NCBI RefSeq assembly: GCF_002078875.1 | Contig: NC_034414.1 | Location: 32,246,773 to 32,310,772, forward strand | From: Numida meleagris | Taxonomy: Eukaryota > Chordata > Aves > Galliformes > Numididae | Direction of reading: 5' to 3' | Length of the DNA stretch: 64,000 nt | Part shown: piece by piece, positions 24,337 to 33,710 of the stretch | Layout: each line of letters opens with the position of its first letter | How positions within the stretch are numbered: the stretch's first letter is position 1 | Made by a program: the position numbers and the translations under genes | The notes under the pieces: generated by a model | Database searches by the model: none | Seen by the model: only the letters and a program-made list of their open reading frames with translations | Told to the model about the DNA's origin: nothing

Positions 24337-27187
24337 GGCAGATGAAAGAGAGCAGAAACCTTCTTTTTCTATACCATAACCATAATGGGCTAATTGGTAC
24401 CACCTGATAATATAAGCAGCAGCATATAGGAGGAAATGAAATTATTCATGAAAAGACAGTAATATACTTCCTCGTAAATAAAACTAGCTGGAAGAAGAAA
24501 AACCCACTTATCCACCACCAACTCTAAAAGGCAAAAAGAGGCAACAATGACAGTGGAGAAAGAGGAAGAAAAAATATTAACTCTTAGTTAGCAGTCTTAG
24601 ATGATCAGAAGTTTGGCTGGTAGAAACAGCACTGATGCCATGTGTTTAAAATTCCTTCAAGGCCTTTGAGTATGAACGATTGCTGAGAAAAAGAGGTAAA
24701 ATTTAGCAAATAATAAACAAAATATTTTCCAATTTACACTGTAAGACATTACCATGTAGACACATTATTCAACAACAAATCTCACTGGAGCACTTCCCAG
24801 GCCCAGTGTGAAGTTACACATAATACCAAATATCCATACTCAAAAAACTGCTAAACCCACTGTGAACCTGTGTATTACTTTCCTCCTTTGCTTACTGGAA
24901 AGCTTCTCTTACCTTTCTGCTGTCAGAAAAACTCATCCTTATCACTGAGAAGGATGCTTTTGAGATGAGGCACAAACAGAACAGTACTTCTTTACTTAGC
25001 TGCACACATGAAAAGACAGCGAGTAAAGACTTATACAGAACAGCTGCTACAAATTCTAACACTTTGAAATCCCAGCACTGTGACACTCCCTATATACACA
25101 GTTTGCACTCAGAAGGGCTCAAAAAAGAATGCTTTTACAGGAATAAAAGTAGAGGCACTGACAAGGAAGTCAGGCTAGAAGTACTAAGTTTGTTCAACCT
25201 ATAATTAAGTAAGGAAGAGAATACAGACTGCACTAATTGTGGTATAGAAGAATACAGGACACTTAGTTGAACTGAAATATGTTTCACAACAGTCCAATAT
25301 GAGAACTCAAAAGTAAGGCTTGGGGATCTCTGAAAGATGTAAGACTACTGGGTCAATTTGCACTGTCAGAAAGTTCCTGAAATCCCCAAATCAGACACAA
25401 TGCAGTGTAAAAAACTCAGAGACTTAAACAGAACAGAAACAAATGAGGAAAAAACTTTGTGTAAGATAAAAAAAGATAATACCGTAAGTCAGCAAACCGT
25501 ATACTCTTCGAAATCCTGGCAGGAGACAGAGGAAGATTCTATCAAGAGAACTGTAAAATTCCATTAGAATTCGTTATCAAAAAGAAAAGCAAAATATTGT
25601 ATGACATAAAGATTTGAGTCGGATCCAGCTATTTGACAATTATGTTCTACTGGTAAGAACTTCACAAGAAGTTTTCAAAGAGAAACTATGCATTCTGCCA
25701 TATTCAGAAGAACAGGTTTCTATTTTTTTCTTTTTTTTCCCCTCCTGGAAACAACTACACTCAAGAATAGAATATCAGCTTGGGTACGAATCAAACACTC
25801 AGAAGCTGGGCTTTTCTGGACAAGTTAAAATGACCTTTGAAAAATTAAAGTTAAAGGTCTGTCCTAAATTATATCATCATGAACAGGTAATGCTAAGGTG
25901 ATTCTTACACAGATCTAACTATAACTTAAAAAACAAGCACTGAAATAAATGAGATTGTAACCTTCTCAGATAATTTTCTGCAGTGCCTTACATGTCCTAC
26001 AACTTACCCTACAACAGGTAATACAATTTAGACATTAGGTCTCTGAGAAAAGTAGTATCACAGAGGAACATGAACTCACAGGTAAAGAGAAAGCAAAAGA
26101 ATAAAATAAGCACAAATTACTAGCAAGTAGTTAACCACATGAGAAACAAAGCAGGAAATTACTCTTCAGAAAAGCACAACACACAGCATGCAGAATTAGC
26201 AGTCCAGTGTGGTATATGTCAAGAAGCTCAAAGTAAGTGCATCCAATACGTGCTGAGATTCATTGTGCTTAGCAGTCAAAATTCCATTTTGATAATCCTC
26301 ATATCATGCCCAAATCCTGCTGTTAAAAATGAAGATGTTGAACATAAGCATGAATGTTAAAGTTGAAAGACAACTGCTAAGCATAGACATATGCTGCCAC
26401 AGTTAAGTATTTCCCAAGCTACAGCAGTACCATGCAAGCTGAGCAGGGCTCCCAGCAATGCAACTCTATGTGCTCACTGAACCAATTACTTTGCTTTATC
26501 ATCAGTTCTTCTCTACAACAGGGTCATTGCCTCAGCTTGATTTTTAACTACATTACTTTCCTGAAAAAGGAAAAGATTTCACTGGAGACTTTAAAAGCCT
26601 GAGCTAGTACTGGCTCTTCAACCACTTACTGCACAATGCACACAGCTTCAGACAGCATCCGCAGTCACACTTGTGGTAAGACTAGCAAGGCTCGCTCAGG
26701 AAGCATATGAATGCTTTTTTGTTTTATTTATCTCCATCTCTCACCAGGGTAAGCAGAGCACCTAAGAAACTGCAGTTTTCTGTATTATTACCTGTGTGTT
26801 TTAAAGATAATACCACTCCTTTTGCAGTGGAATTCAGTCTGGATTCCTGCCCAATTCTACCCAATTTGGCACTAATAACCCTACCTGAAAAGCTGGAGAA
26901 AAAGAAAATCCTTGTGATGTGTCCTTTACAACTCTATGATCATTGGTAACAAGCAAATTCTAGAAATGAAGATCAGTACATGACGCACATCCTGTCATGT
27001 ACAACTTCCATAGTAGCCTATAGTCATTTGTGAGTGTGTTTGACAATCCTGAAGGCTGTCAGGTGAGGAAGAAGATGGATGCTCACGTATAAGCAGCTGA
27101 GGGCACAATGCAGTGTGAGGAGCCATGGGCCTGATGAAGCAGCACCCGAGGCCGGATTCCACCCTTACTCTCACCCGCAGAGGCAAG

Positions 27188-27317
27188 GCCCTGAGCAACA
27201 GGTTGTCATGTATCAGGATGTACGCAGTGCTTTGGAGCCCTGAGAATTGCCCTGAGCAACAGGTTGTCATGTATCAGGATGTACGCAGTGCTTTGGAGCC
27301 CTGAGAATTGCCCTGAG
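27188..27317. repeat. Perfect 61-bp tandem duplication
   Basis: Two identical 61-bp units occupy 27188-27248 and 27249-27309. A partial third unit (GCCCTGAG) follows at 27310-27317. The absence of any difference suggests a recent duplication or an assembly effect. It lies about 310 bp downstream of the CDIN1 exon 1 donor. Confidence 0.95.
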
Positions 27318-27626
27318 AGCTTTCATGTGAAGGGGTAGCAGAGGAAGGCACACACTTTATTTTGTGTCAATCTCCTCGGGACACAGACAGCAGGAAGCAT
27401 CCTGCTCCGAAACCAGCTGTTTAGCAAGCTGCACCTTGTCGTCGAATGACGTGTGCGTGTGTCCGGCTGGTTTTGCACTGTACGGGCTTGGAACTGGAGA
27501 CAGCGGCTGGCGGCGGCGGTTGGAGCTGGCGGCGCGGCCCGAGTCCACTCTCAGCGTGCCGCAGGCCGCCGCCTGGCAGAGCCGCCCGCCCAGCGCCGCA
27601 CCGTGCCGGGGACAGGAAGCACTTAC

Positions 27627-27727
27627 CTAGGGAACTTCTCCTTCAGCTTCCTCAGGCTCTGCCGGGTGGGCTGCACGTGCCCCAGGAACTGGGCTATTTC
27701 ATCGTACTGGGCTTTGGTGAGCTTCAT
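27627..27727 (-). CDS. CDIN1: CDIN1 coding exon 1 (start codon to first donor)
   Basis: This exon encodes the N-terminus of the CDAN1-interacting nuclease 1. The family protein binds codanin-1 and is a nuclear and cytoplasmic factor; its human gene is mutated in congenital dyserythropoietic anaemia type Ib. It is predicted to have N-terminal helix-turn-helix segments and a C-terminal PD-(D/E)XK nuclease domain. The translation opens [18 protein letters not shown] and continues through [10 protein letters not shown] to KFP, which I recognise as the conserved CDIN1 start. The ATG at 27727 has G at -3. The same frame stays open upstream, but the codon at 27808 is GTG rather than ATG, so 27727 is the natural start. 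The exon is 101 nt, 33 codons plus AG, and ends at a strong TAG|GTAAGT donor. It lies inside a CpG island. The match is from memory of the family, not from a search. Confidence 0.95.
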
Positions 27728-27814
27728 GCCTCGCGGCGCCAAGAAATGGCCGAGCTGTGCCGCTCCGCCCCCAAGCAGCGAGGCGGGGAGAGGCGGGAGA
27801 CAGAGCACCGGCGA

Positions 27815-28003
27815 TCAGGGGATCCGGGCGATACCCCCAGGGGGGCCCTCTGCTCCCAGCCCGCCGATCACACGGCGCGGGCAACTGCCGCCCCACTTCC
27901 CGCAGCTCCGCCCCGCGGCCCGGCCGCGGCGGTGAGAGGGGCGGGGCGGCGCGGGGCGGCGGTGAGAGCCGAGCAGAAAAGCGAAGCAGGGCCAAGCCGC
28001 CAT
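27815..28003 (-). other. Possible upstream ORF in the CDIN1 5' leader
   Basis: An ATG at 28003 in strong context (G at -3, G at +4) opens a 62-codon frame that ends at 27815, upstream of the CDIN1 ATG at 27727. The peptide is rich in Gly, Arg, Pro and Ala, as expected of GC-rich DNA, and resembles nothing I know. The ATG is embedded in the YY1-like ATGGCGGC element, which often lies close to transcription starts, so the frame may not be in the mRNA at all. Confidence 0.2.
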
Positions 28004-28417
28004 CCCGCGCGAGTTGTCTCTGCGCAGCCGCCGCTCTCGCTGCGGTCGGCTGTTCTGAGGGGCACCTGTTTCGGCATGCTTTCTTTGCCCTCGCAGCCGT
28101 GGAAGTGCCCGCTGGCTTTCCCGTCTGAGAGGGCTGGCAGAGGTCTTTTGCTTTGCCCTCGGCAGTGTCAGCTCAGGCTCGTGGGGCTGGAGGCCAAAGC
28201 AGGGGGAAGCTGGGCTGCGGCCCGCTCCGTTACAATTTTAAGGTATGGCTTCCAAGGCCCTTTCCAAAAGTCACTTGGAAATGACTGTTTCTCCTGCTTT
28301 TGGTTTAAAAAAATAAATAAATAAGCCAACATGAAAAGTGGTACAATAGTGGAGCCTAACTGGGACTTGCTGCTTTGCATGTGCATGCAGGAAGTAAAGT
28401 TTGCTGTTAAATTCTAG

Positions 28418-28665
28418 AAGAAAACCTCGTCCAGGCTGAACAAGCCCAAATACCTTAGCCAGTCCCTTTCAGAGAGGTGCTCCAGCCCTCTGATGGTTCT
28501 CGTTGCATGCACAACTAGTTTCATGTCCTTCTTGTGCTGTGGGACCCAGAGCTGAATGCAGTACTGATGGGGCCTTACAAGGGTAGAGTAGAGGGAGGCA
28601 ACTACTTCACTCACCCTGCTGGTCACCCCTCTTTTGATGCAGCCCAGGATACAGTTGGCCTTCTG
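28418..28665 (-). mobile_element. CR1 fragment, ORF2 C-terminal region
   Basis: Read on the minus strand, it matches the CR1 reverse-transcriptase C-terminus. The degraded frame contains SLYSTLVRPH, LWVPQHKKDM, TRTIRGLEHLSERD and LGLFSLDE, all typical of CR1. There is a small internal deletion and no terminal 3' tail. It lies just upstream of the CDIN1 promoter island. Confidence 0.92.
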
Positions 28666-29332
28666 CTCATTAGAATTATAGCATTTCTTTTTCTTCAGAA
28701 ATTTATGTTTAAAGTAACTAAATGCTTTTTCTTTACTGCTACTATACGTCCTTTATAAGCAAGTAAATAGTGCTCCTTAAAAGGTCATACTGTCTTTGTT
28801 GTGGGATAATTTCTAATGAAGTTGTTTTTTAAAACAGTAATGTTACCAGTTATAACTTCGAGATTTATTTCTTTTCATCCCCCTTGTTCAGTACTACATG
28901 TTTTTGATTATTATTATGTTTCTTAATCAAATGATGCTCAATCTGCAGTGCAGACATGGAATAACTTAGATGAACTGTAGTATGAAATCTCTTATGTGTG
29001 TATTAGGTATATTTATCTGACATATATATTAGCTATATATTTGATATGTTTCTTAGATTCTTGTACTGGAATGAAGTAGATTTCAAAATTATTTTAAAAA
29101 TTAAGTAAATAACCTTTTAGCGTGAAGGTTCACTGAAACTGAGATGAGCTAATAGCAAGGTATAGTAAGGAGGTAGCTCTCAGATATGTAAACTGCTGCT
29201 TTTATCTCAAGGAAGCATTTACAGTGAAATGTGAAACATAGATGGGAAGTCTAGTATGCAAAATGTAACTCACTCTGTGCTAAATTAATTAACAGTTATT
29301 CCAATGGAATGTTCAGATTCCAATGAGAAAGA

Positions 29333-29653
29333 AATCACAGAATCATTGGGGTTGGAAGGGACCTCTGTAGTTCTGCCCCCTTGCCAAAACAAGTTCCCTC
29401 TAACAGGTTGCACATGAAAGCATACTGGCAGGTTTTGAATTCATCTCCAAATAAGGAGGATTCACAATTCTCTGTCACTCTTACAGTAAAGAAGTTTTTT
29501 CTCAGGATGTGCACATTGCCCCTTGTCCTGTTTCTGGGCACCAGCAAGAAAAGCCTTGACTCCCACCCTTTAGATATTTATAAGTGTTGATAAGATCCCT
29601 TCTCAGTATTCTCCGGGCTGAACAGTCCCAGGGAGGCTCAGGAAGTCTCAGCT
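29333..29653 (-). mobile_element. CR1 copy, 3' end
   Basis: On the plus strand it opens with AATCACAGAATCATTGGGGT followed by TGGAAGGGACCTCTG. This is the reverse complement of the CR1 3' end, with its ATTCTGTGATT-type octamer tail. It continues through a degenerate CCCTTGTCCTGTTTCTGGGC-like segment to CTCCGGGCTGAACAGTCCCAG. The copy is sense on the minus strand, 5'-truncated and fairly complete at the 3' end. Confidence 0.95.
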
Positions 29654-32600
29654 GCAAATATTGGATACTGGGCTATGTGCTTGCTCTGTTCTCATATTCC
29701 CCCCATGGTGCCTGTCCTTAGCAGGTGTTCTTCCTGGTTTTTACCTTGGGGATGGGTTCTAGTCCATCTATTATAAAAACTAAGTTTTCATCCAAGGAGG
29801 ACACAAGACTGAAGAAAAAAAGTAATGGGAAAACCGAATGATTGGAAATGAAAAATGGGGGAAAAATGGAAAAGAGCATGTAAGCTATAGGGGGAAAAAC
29901 AACCTGGCAGAGAACTTTGAGTAATAATTATCACTGATTGATGATCTTCTTAGCCACAGTTTGTGTAGGATAGTAAGTACTGGCAACTTGGTCTGTTTTA
30001 TTTGTTTGTCTGGTTGATTTTTTAAATTTAATTATTTTTTACTAGTTGATAGTTGTAACTGTTATTAGGAGGTGTACTTTGTTACCTTGAAAACATAATT
30101 GCATAGTGTGATTTACAGCCAAGTTCAGAGTGAAAACATCTCCTTAGAGTTTAAAACCACTATGTTTTGGGAATACTTAGTGATACTTAATGGTAGTATG
30201 ATATTATGGGGAATCAATTCATGCACAAAGTGCAAATTTTGATTAGATTTTTATGGCCATCCAGCTGTCTTTTTATTTGACTACCCTGCTTCTTCATAGA
30301 CACAATCTCTGGTCTGCATTGTTTTCTGTAGCAAAATTAATGCAAAACATGCTAGTACCCATTTATTTTCTAGTTTTCTAGTCTACTTGTATATGTTTGT
30401 GTTGGAAACTGGTAAAACTAAAATCTCATTTACTGATTAGTGTTTATTACAATTTTCTTCAGTTTGTAATGTTCCCACTTCAGTTTGATGGACATCTCTG
30501 CAAGTATTTTTCAGTCTTTTGATGTATTTTCTGTGTCTGTTGTCGTGAAATGCAGTTCTACTTGTTTTACATTTTTGTATTTCAAGAAAACTTGAGCATG
30601 TTTCTGCTTAACTTGTTAGCAACTGTATCTGTAACAGGTCTAATAAACACCTCTACAGGATACAGCTGTTACCTCAAAAACAAGGAGAACTCTCAGTTTA
30701 TTATCTCATTTATATCCGTAAGTTTTAATGTACTTTCTCAAAGTGTTCATATTGTGAAACAATGATATGTTCAGTTTGTCTATACATCACTCTGAAACAC
30801 TGACTATTTTGCCAGTTCACTAGTCACTGTAAGTTTCTGATCTTTTTTTTCCCTACAAGTATTTATAGAGTTGCTTGGCACCGCAACTGTGTGAAACACA
30901 TGACAATAGCAGAATGGTTATACAAGATATTAATTTAAAGAGGCAAGCAGACATTGTTTTTGTTCTGTGTCTTCAGACAGGTTGATCATAATCACCTAAG
31001 TCACTCAGTCAAATTAAGTCAGTTTTCATTAATATCATTATATCCACTATATCTTTCTTTAAAATATTTATTTGCTTATTTGCTAACTAAAAAAAATAGT
31101 CTGCATTTGCACAGTGTTTTGCAAGCACTGCTTTACGTACATGGGGCTCAGTCTATCATCAATTGAAGGCATATCAATTTTAATGGACTTGGAAACAGAC
31201 TTCTTATGGTTCTAGGCTGCATGTTTATGTATTTTCTGTAACGAGCTGTAAAAGAATTTTGAAAATAGTGAGTTATTAAAAATCAATTTGTAAAAATGAG
31301 ATGTTAACATGCTCTAAGTTCCTTATCCTACCACTCTTCTCCTGTGTAGTTCCACATGATGAAATATGTGATGTTTGGAACTGCTTTTTGAAGTTCTCAA
31401 TCATTGGATGCAGAAACCTACGTGAAAATATCTTTCTGCTTTCAAATTCAGGTACTTAATGTTAATTTGCCGTTGTTGTCTCTGTGTTTTAAAGTATCAT
31501 CAACTACTTTATACTACTCTTTTCCCAGGGGGATTTCAACTTCATTCATTCTGCAGAGGAGATACTGTAGTTGTGTGATGAATTAGATTGTTTTCTGTAG
31601 GACCTTTACCGCATTTGTTACAGAATTTGTATTTGGGTGAACGAAGCAGGAGCTACAGAAAGGAAAAGTGTTAAGGTAGTTTGCTGCCCAGGTAATAGGT
31701 ATTCTCTCCTTGCTTCCTTTGTGGACTTCTTATGGAAGCTTGGAAGTCCATTGATAATTATTTTTCCATTTGGCCTTTTTTTAACACAACATGCACACTG
31801 CGCCAGATTAAGTAATTTAATCTACTGCCTGAAGAGATCATCTTGGCCTGCTCTGGACAGTTTCTGAGGAGTACCTATATGCTTGTATTACTGCTTCTGC
31901 TGACTTTGTGCATACAGCTGTCAGGCAGACCGGCAGATTCAGATGAAAACTTAACATGGCAGAATAGCTAAAAATGATATTTGTTTTATCTAAATTAACT
32001 TGTGGATCTAACTGACTGGGAGGAAATAGGGTTGCACAAGACTGCAAGGCTACTTTCCCTAGACAGCAGCAGAGCTACCTGGGGGGATTAACCTTAGAAA
32101 TTACACATCTAAATTAGGTGCCAACCATTAAGCAATATGATTATCCTGCATATGTTCTTAGAATTTACATTTAAAAGTCTAATTGCATGAAATACTAAGC
32201 ACTGTCAGTGGAATTGAAATTAATGGAAGTTTTACTTTGAATATGCAGGGTACTGAGCACAGTGCTCAGAAAAATGAGGTCCTAAGTATATTACACTGAA
32301 GAGACCAAATCAGTGGACAGTTTTGGCCTAGATCTTTCAAATTTGATTTCATACGTACACATAGATACGAGTAAAATACATACATGTATATACACACCTG
32401 CGCAAGTTTATACAAAAATACAGGACAGATGAAAAGGTGTTTTGAAAATATATTTATTAATATATAATCACGGTAGTGTTTATGCAATACGCTACTAAGA
32501 TAATGAGCTTCATTACAAAATGTATATGAAATTAGTAAGACTATTCTTAGTGTGTATGACATGGATAACTTAATAAATAAGGCTGAATTTTGAGTTCGAA

Positions 32601-33449
32601 GGTTAGGAAGAAATAGTGAAGTGGTGTTTTGCCTGCTTTGTCTGGTAATAAGGCAAATCAAGCTCTATTTTGCAATATAGATAAACAGAAGAATTGAATC
32701 TAGGTTGTAAACCAAAATGAGCAGAATAACTTCCTTGTGTTTCAGTCTGGCTTTGTAACAGTAATTCTACAATGTGTGAGTATATTGAAACAAAATTAAC
32801 CCAATTGAAATACAACTATTCTGATGCCATAAAAAGACACTTCATGATAGATTGTATCCCATTTTCAGTATTTATTTTTTAGTTTGCTAATTAGCAATTA
32901 ATTGCAAAAATTCAGTCGCTCTGAAGTGTGTTTCCCAAGCATTATTTTGAGACGGCAAGGCTTTGCTAAGTTGTTTTAATTAACTTGGTAGAAAACATAG
33001 CATGTCAGAGCATCTAAGTAGCCTATTTCTTTTTTCTCATAGCCAAAAGTATTTCAGATAGAAAGATAAATATTACACAAGCCTAAAACTACCCCAGTAT
33101 TTCACTCCCTGGCTTTCCAACAAATTTCTGCAAGATGAACAAATTCTGCCTAAGCAGAATTATGAAAGAGATAACAGCTTGATGTTAACTCCCTGACCAA
33201 CTGATTCAACCAGTGTCTATCAGCTGACTAAAGGAACTTATATTTGTAAAATTGTGTGCTGTTATGGTAATTTGGTTCATTTTTTACTCCCATACAGAGG
33301 AAATAAAAGAAAAAAAAACAAAGGCTTGCTTGTATAGCTTTCTATGACTCATCACGTGCTATTTGACTTTAATGGGGGTGTCAACGGTTTACAGGCGTTA
33401 GGCCCGATTCCGTGACAAAGGGGATGGGGGACCCAAGGGCCCACGTCCC

Positions 33450-33479
33450 GGGAAAAGGGGAAAGGGGAAAAGGGTAGGG
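33450..33479 (+). other. G-quadruplex-type motif in the LTR
   Basis: Five runs of three or four G (33450-33452, 33457-33460, 33464-33467, 33472-33474, 33477-33479) are separated by loops of 2 to 4 nt. This satisfies the usual G3N1-7 rule on the plus strand, opposite to the inferred LTR sense strand. Confidence 0.6.
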
Positions 33480-33621
33480 AGATGGCCCTGAGAGCAAAGA
33501 ACAGCGGCAACAATCTGAGGAGAAACAAACTAATTTACTAAATAAGATATCGGAATGCAAAACAACACACTATAATACAATATAATTACAATTTAAGCTG
33601 ATAAATCCAATACAGAGAGAG

Positions 33622-33710
33622 AGAATGTCCCAAAATCAAGGTAGGCCTTACTCTACTACCAACGATAAGACGGCTGGAGAGCGAGGCCTACCTTGATTTT
33701 GGGACATTCT
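33622..33710. repeat. 27-bp perfect inverted repeat inside the solo LTR
   Basis: The arms at 33622-33648 and 33684-33710 are exact reverse complements over 27 bp, separated by a 35-nt spacer. The core reads GTCCCAAAATCAAGGTAGGC. In the LTR sense orientation the structure lies about 50 nt downstream of the TATA box, so it would form a long hairpin near the start of an LTR-driven transcript. Confidence 0.95.

Larger units (their letters stand above)
6639..27626 (-). other. CDIN1: CDIN1 intron 1 (about 21 kb)
   Basis: A long first intron between the exon 1 donor (27621-27626, GTAAGT on the minus strand) and the exon 2 acceptor (6639-6640). Most of it is AT-rich unique-looking DNA. Recognised contents are two plus-oriented CR1 pieces (9520-9690 and 10361-10695), a mariner fragment (10000-10350), homopolymers, a pyrimidine tract (21938-22151), an A-rich tract (24277-24336) and a 61-bp tandem duplication (27188-27317). 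No other coding exon or RNA gene was recognised. Confidence 0.8.
27440..28110. promoter_or_regulatory. CDIN1: CpG island promoter of CDIN1
   Basis: This is the only GC- and CpG-dense stretch in an otherwise AT-rich window, and it spans the CDIN1 start codon. GC boxes are visible at 27937-27949 (GGGGCGGGGCGG) and in the opposite orientation near 27905-27914. A YY1-like GCCGCCAT lies at 27996-28003, which on the minus strand reads ATGGCGGC. No TATA box was seen. The features fit a broad housekeeping promoter firing on the minus strand. The exact transcription start cannot be set from sequence. Such islands often also start a divergent noncoding transcript; the long plus-strand frames here look like by-products of high GC. 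Confidence 0.85.
28111..33373. other. CDIN1 upstream flank without recognised genes
   Basis: Sequence between the promoter island and the solo LTR. Apart from two minus-oriented CR1 copies it is AT-rich and without a recognisable exon, RNA gene or promoter. Open frames of up to about 130 codons (for example 32266-32661, minus) show no family resemblance and are as expected by chance. Confidence 0.65.

Noticed and set aside
27728..27808. In-frame 27-residue N-terminal extension of CDIN1
   Set aside because: The first codon of the extension is GTG, not ATG. The family start corresponds to the ATG at 27727.
27446..28324. 292-codon plus-strand open frame over the CpG island
   Set aside because: Composition is Arg/Ala/Pro/Gly-rich as expected from GC-rich DNA. 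It overlaps the real CDIN1 exon in antisense, and no domain is recognisable.
28414..28626. 70-codon minus-strand frame as a host gene
   Set aside because: It is the decayed C-terminal part of CR1 reverse transcriptase.
32266..32661. 131-codon minus-strand frame
   Set aside because: No similarity to a known family, AT-driven composition, no promoter or splice context. Chance is sufficient.
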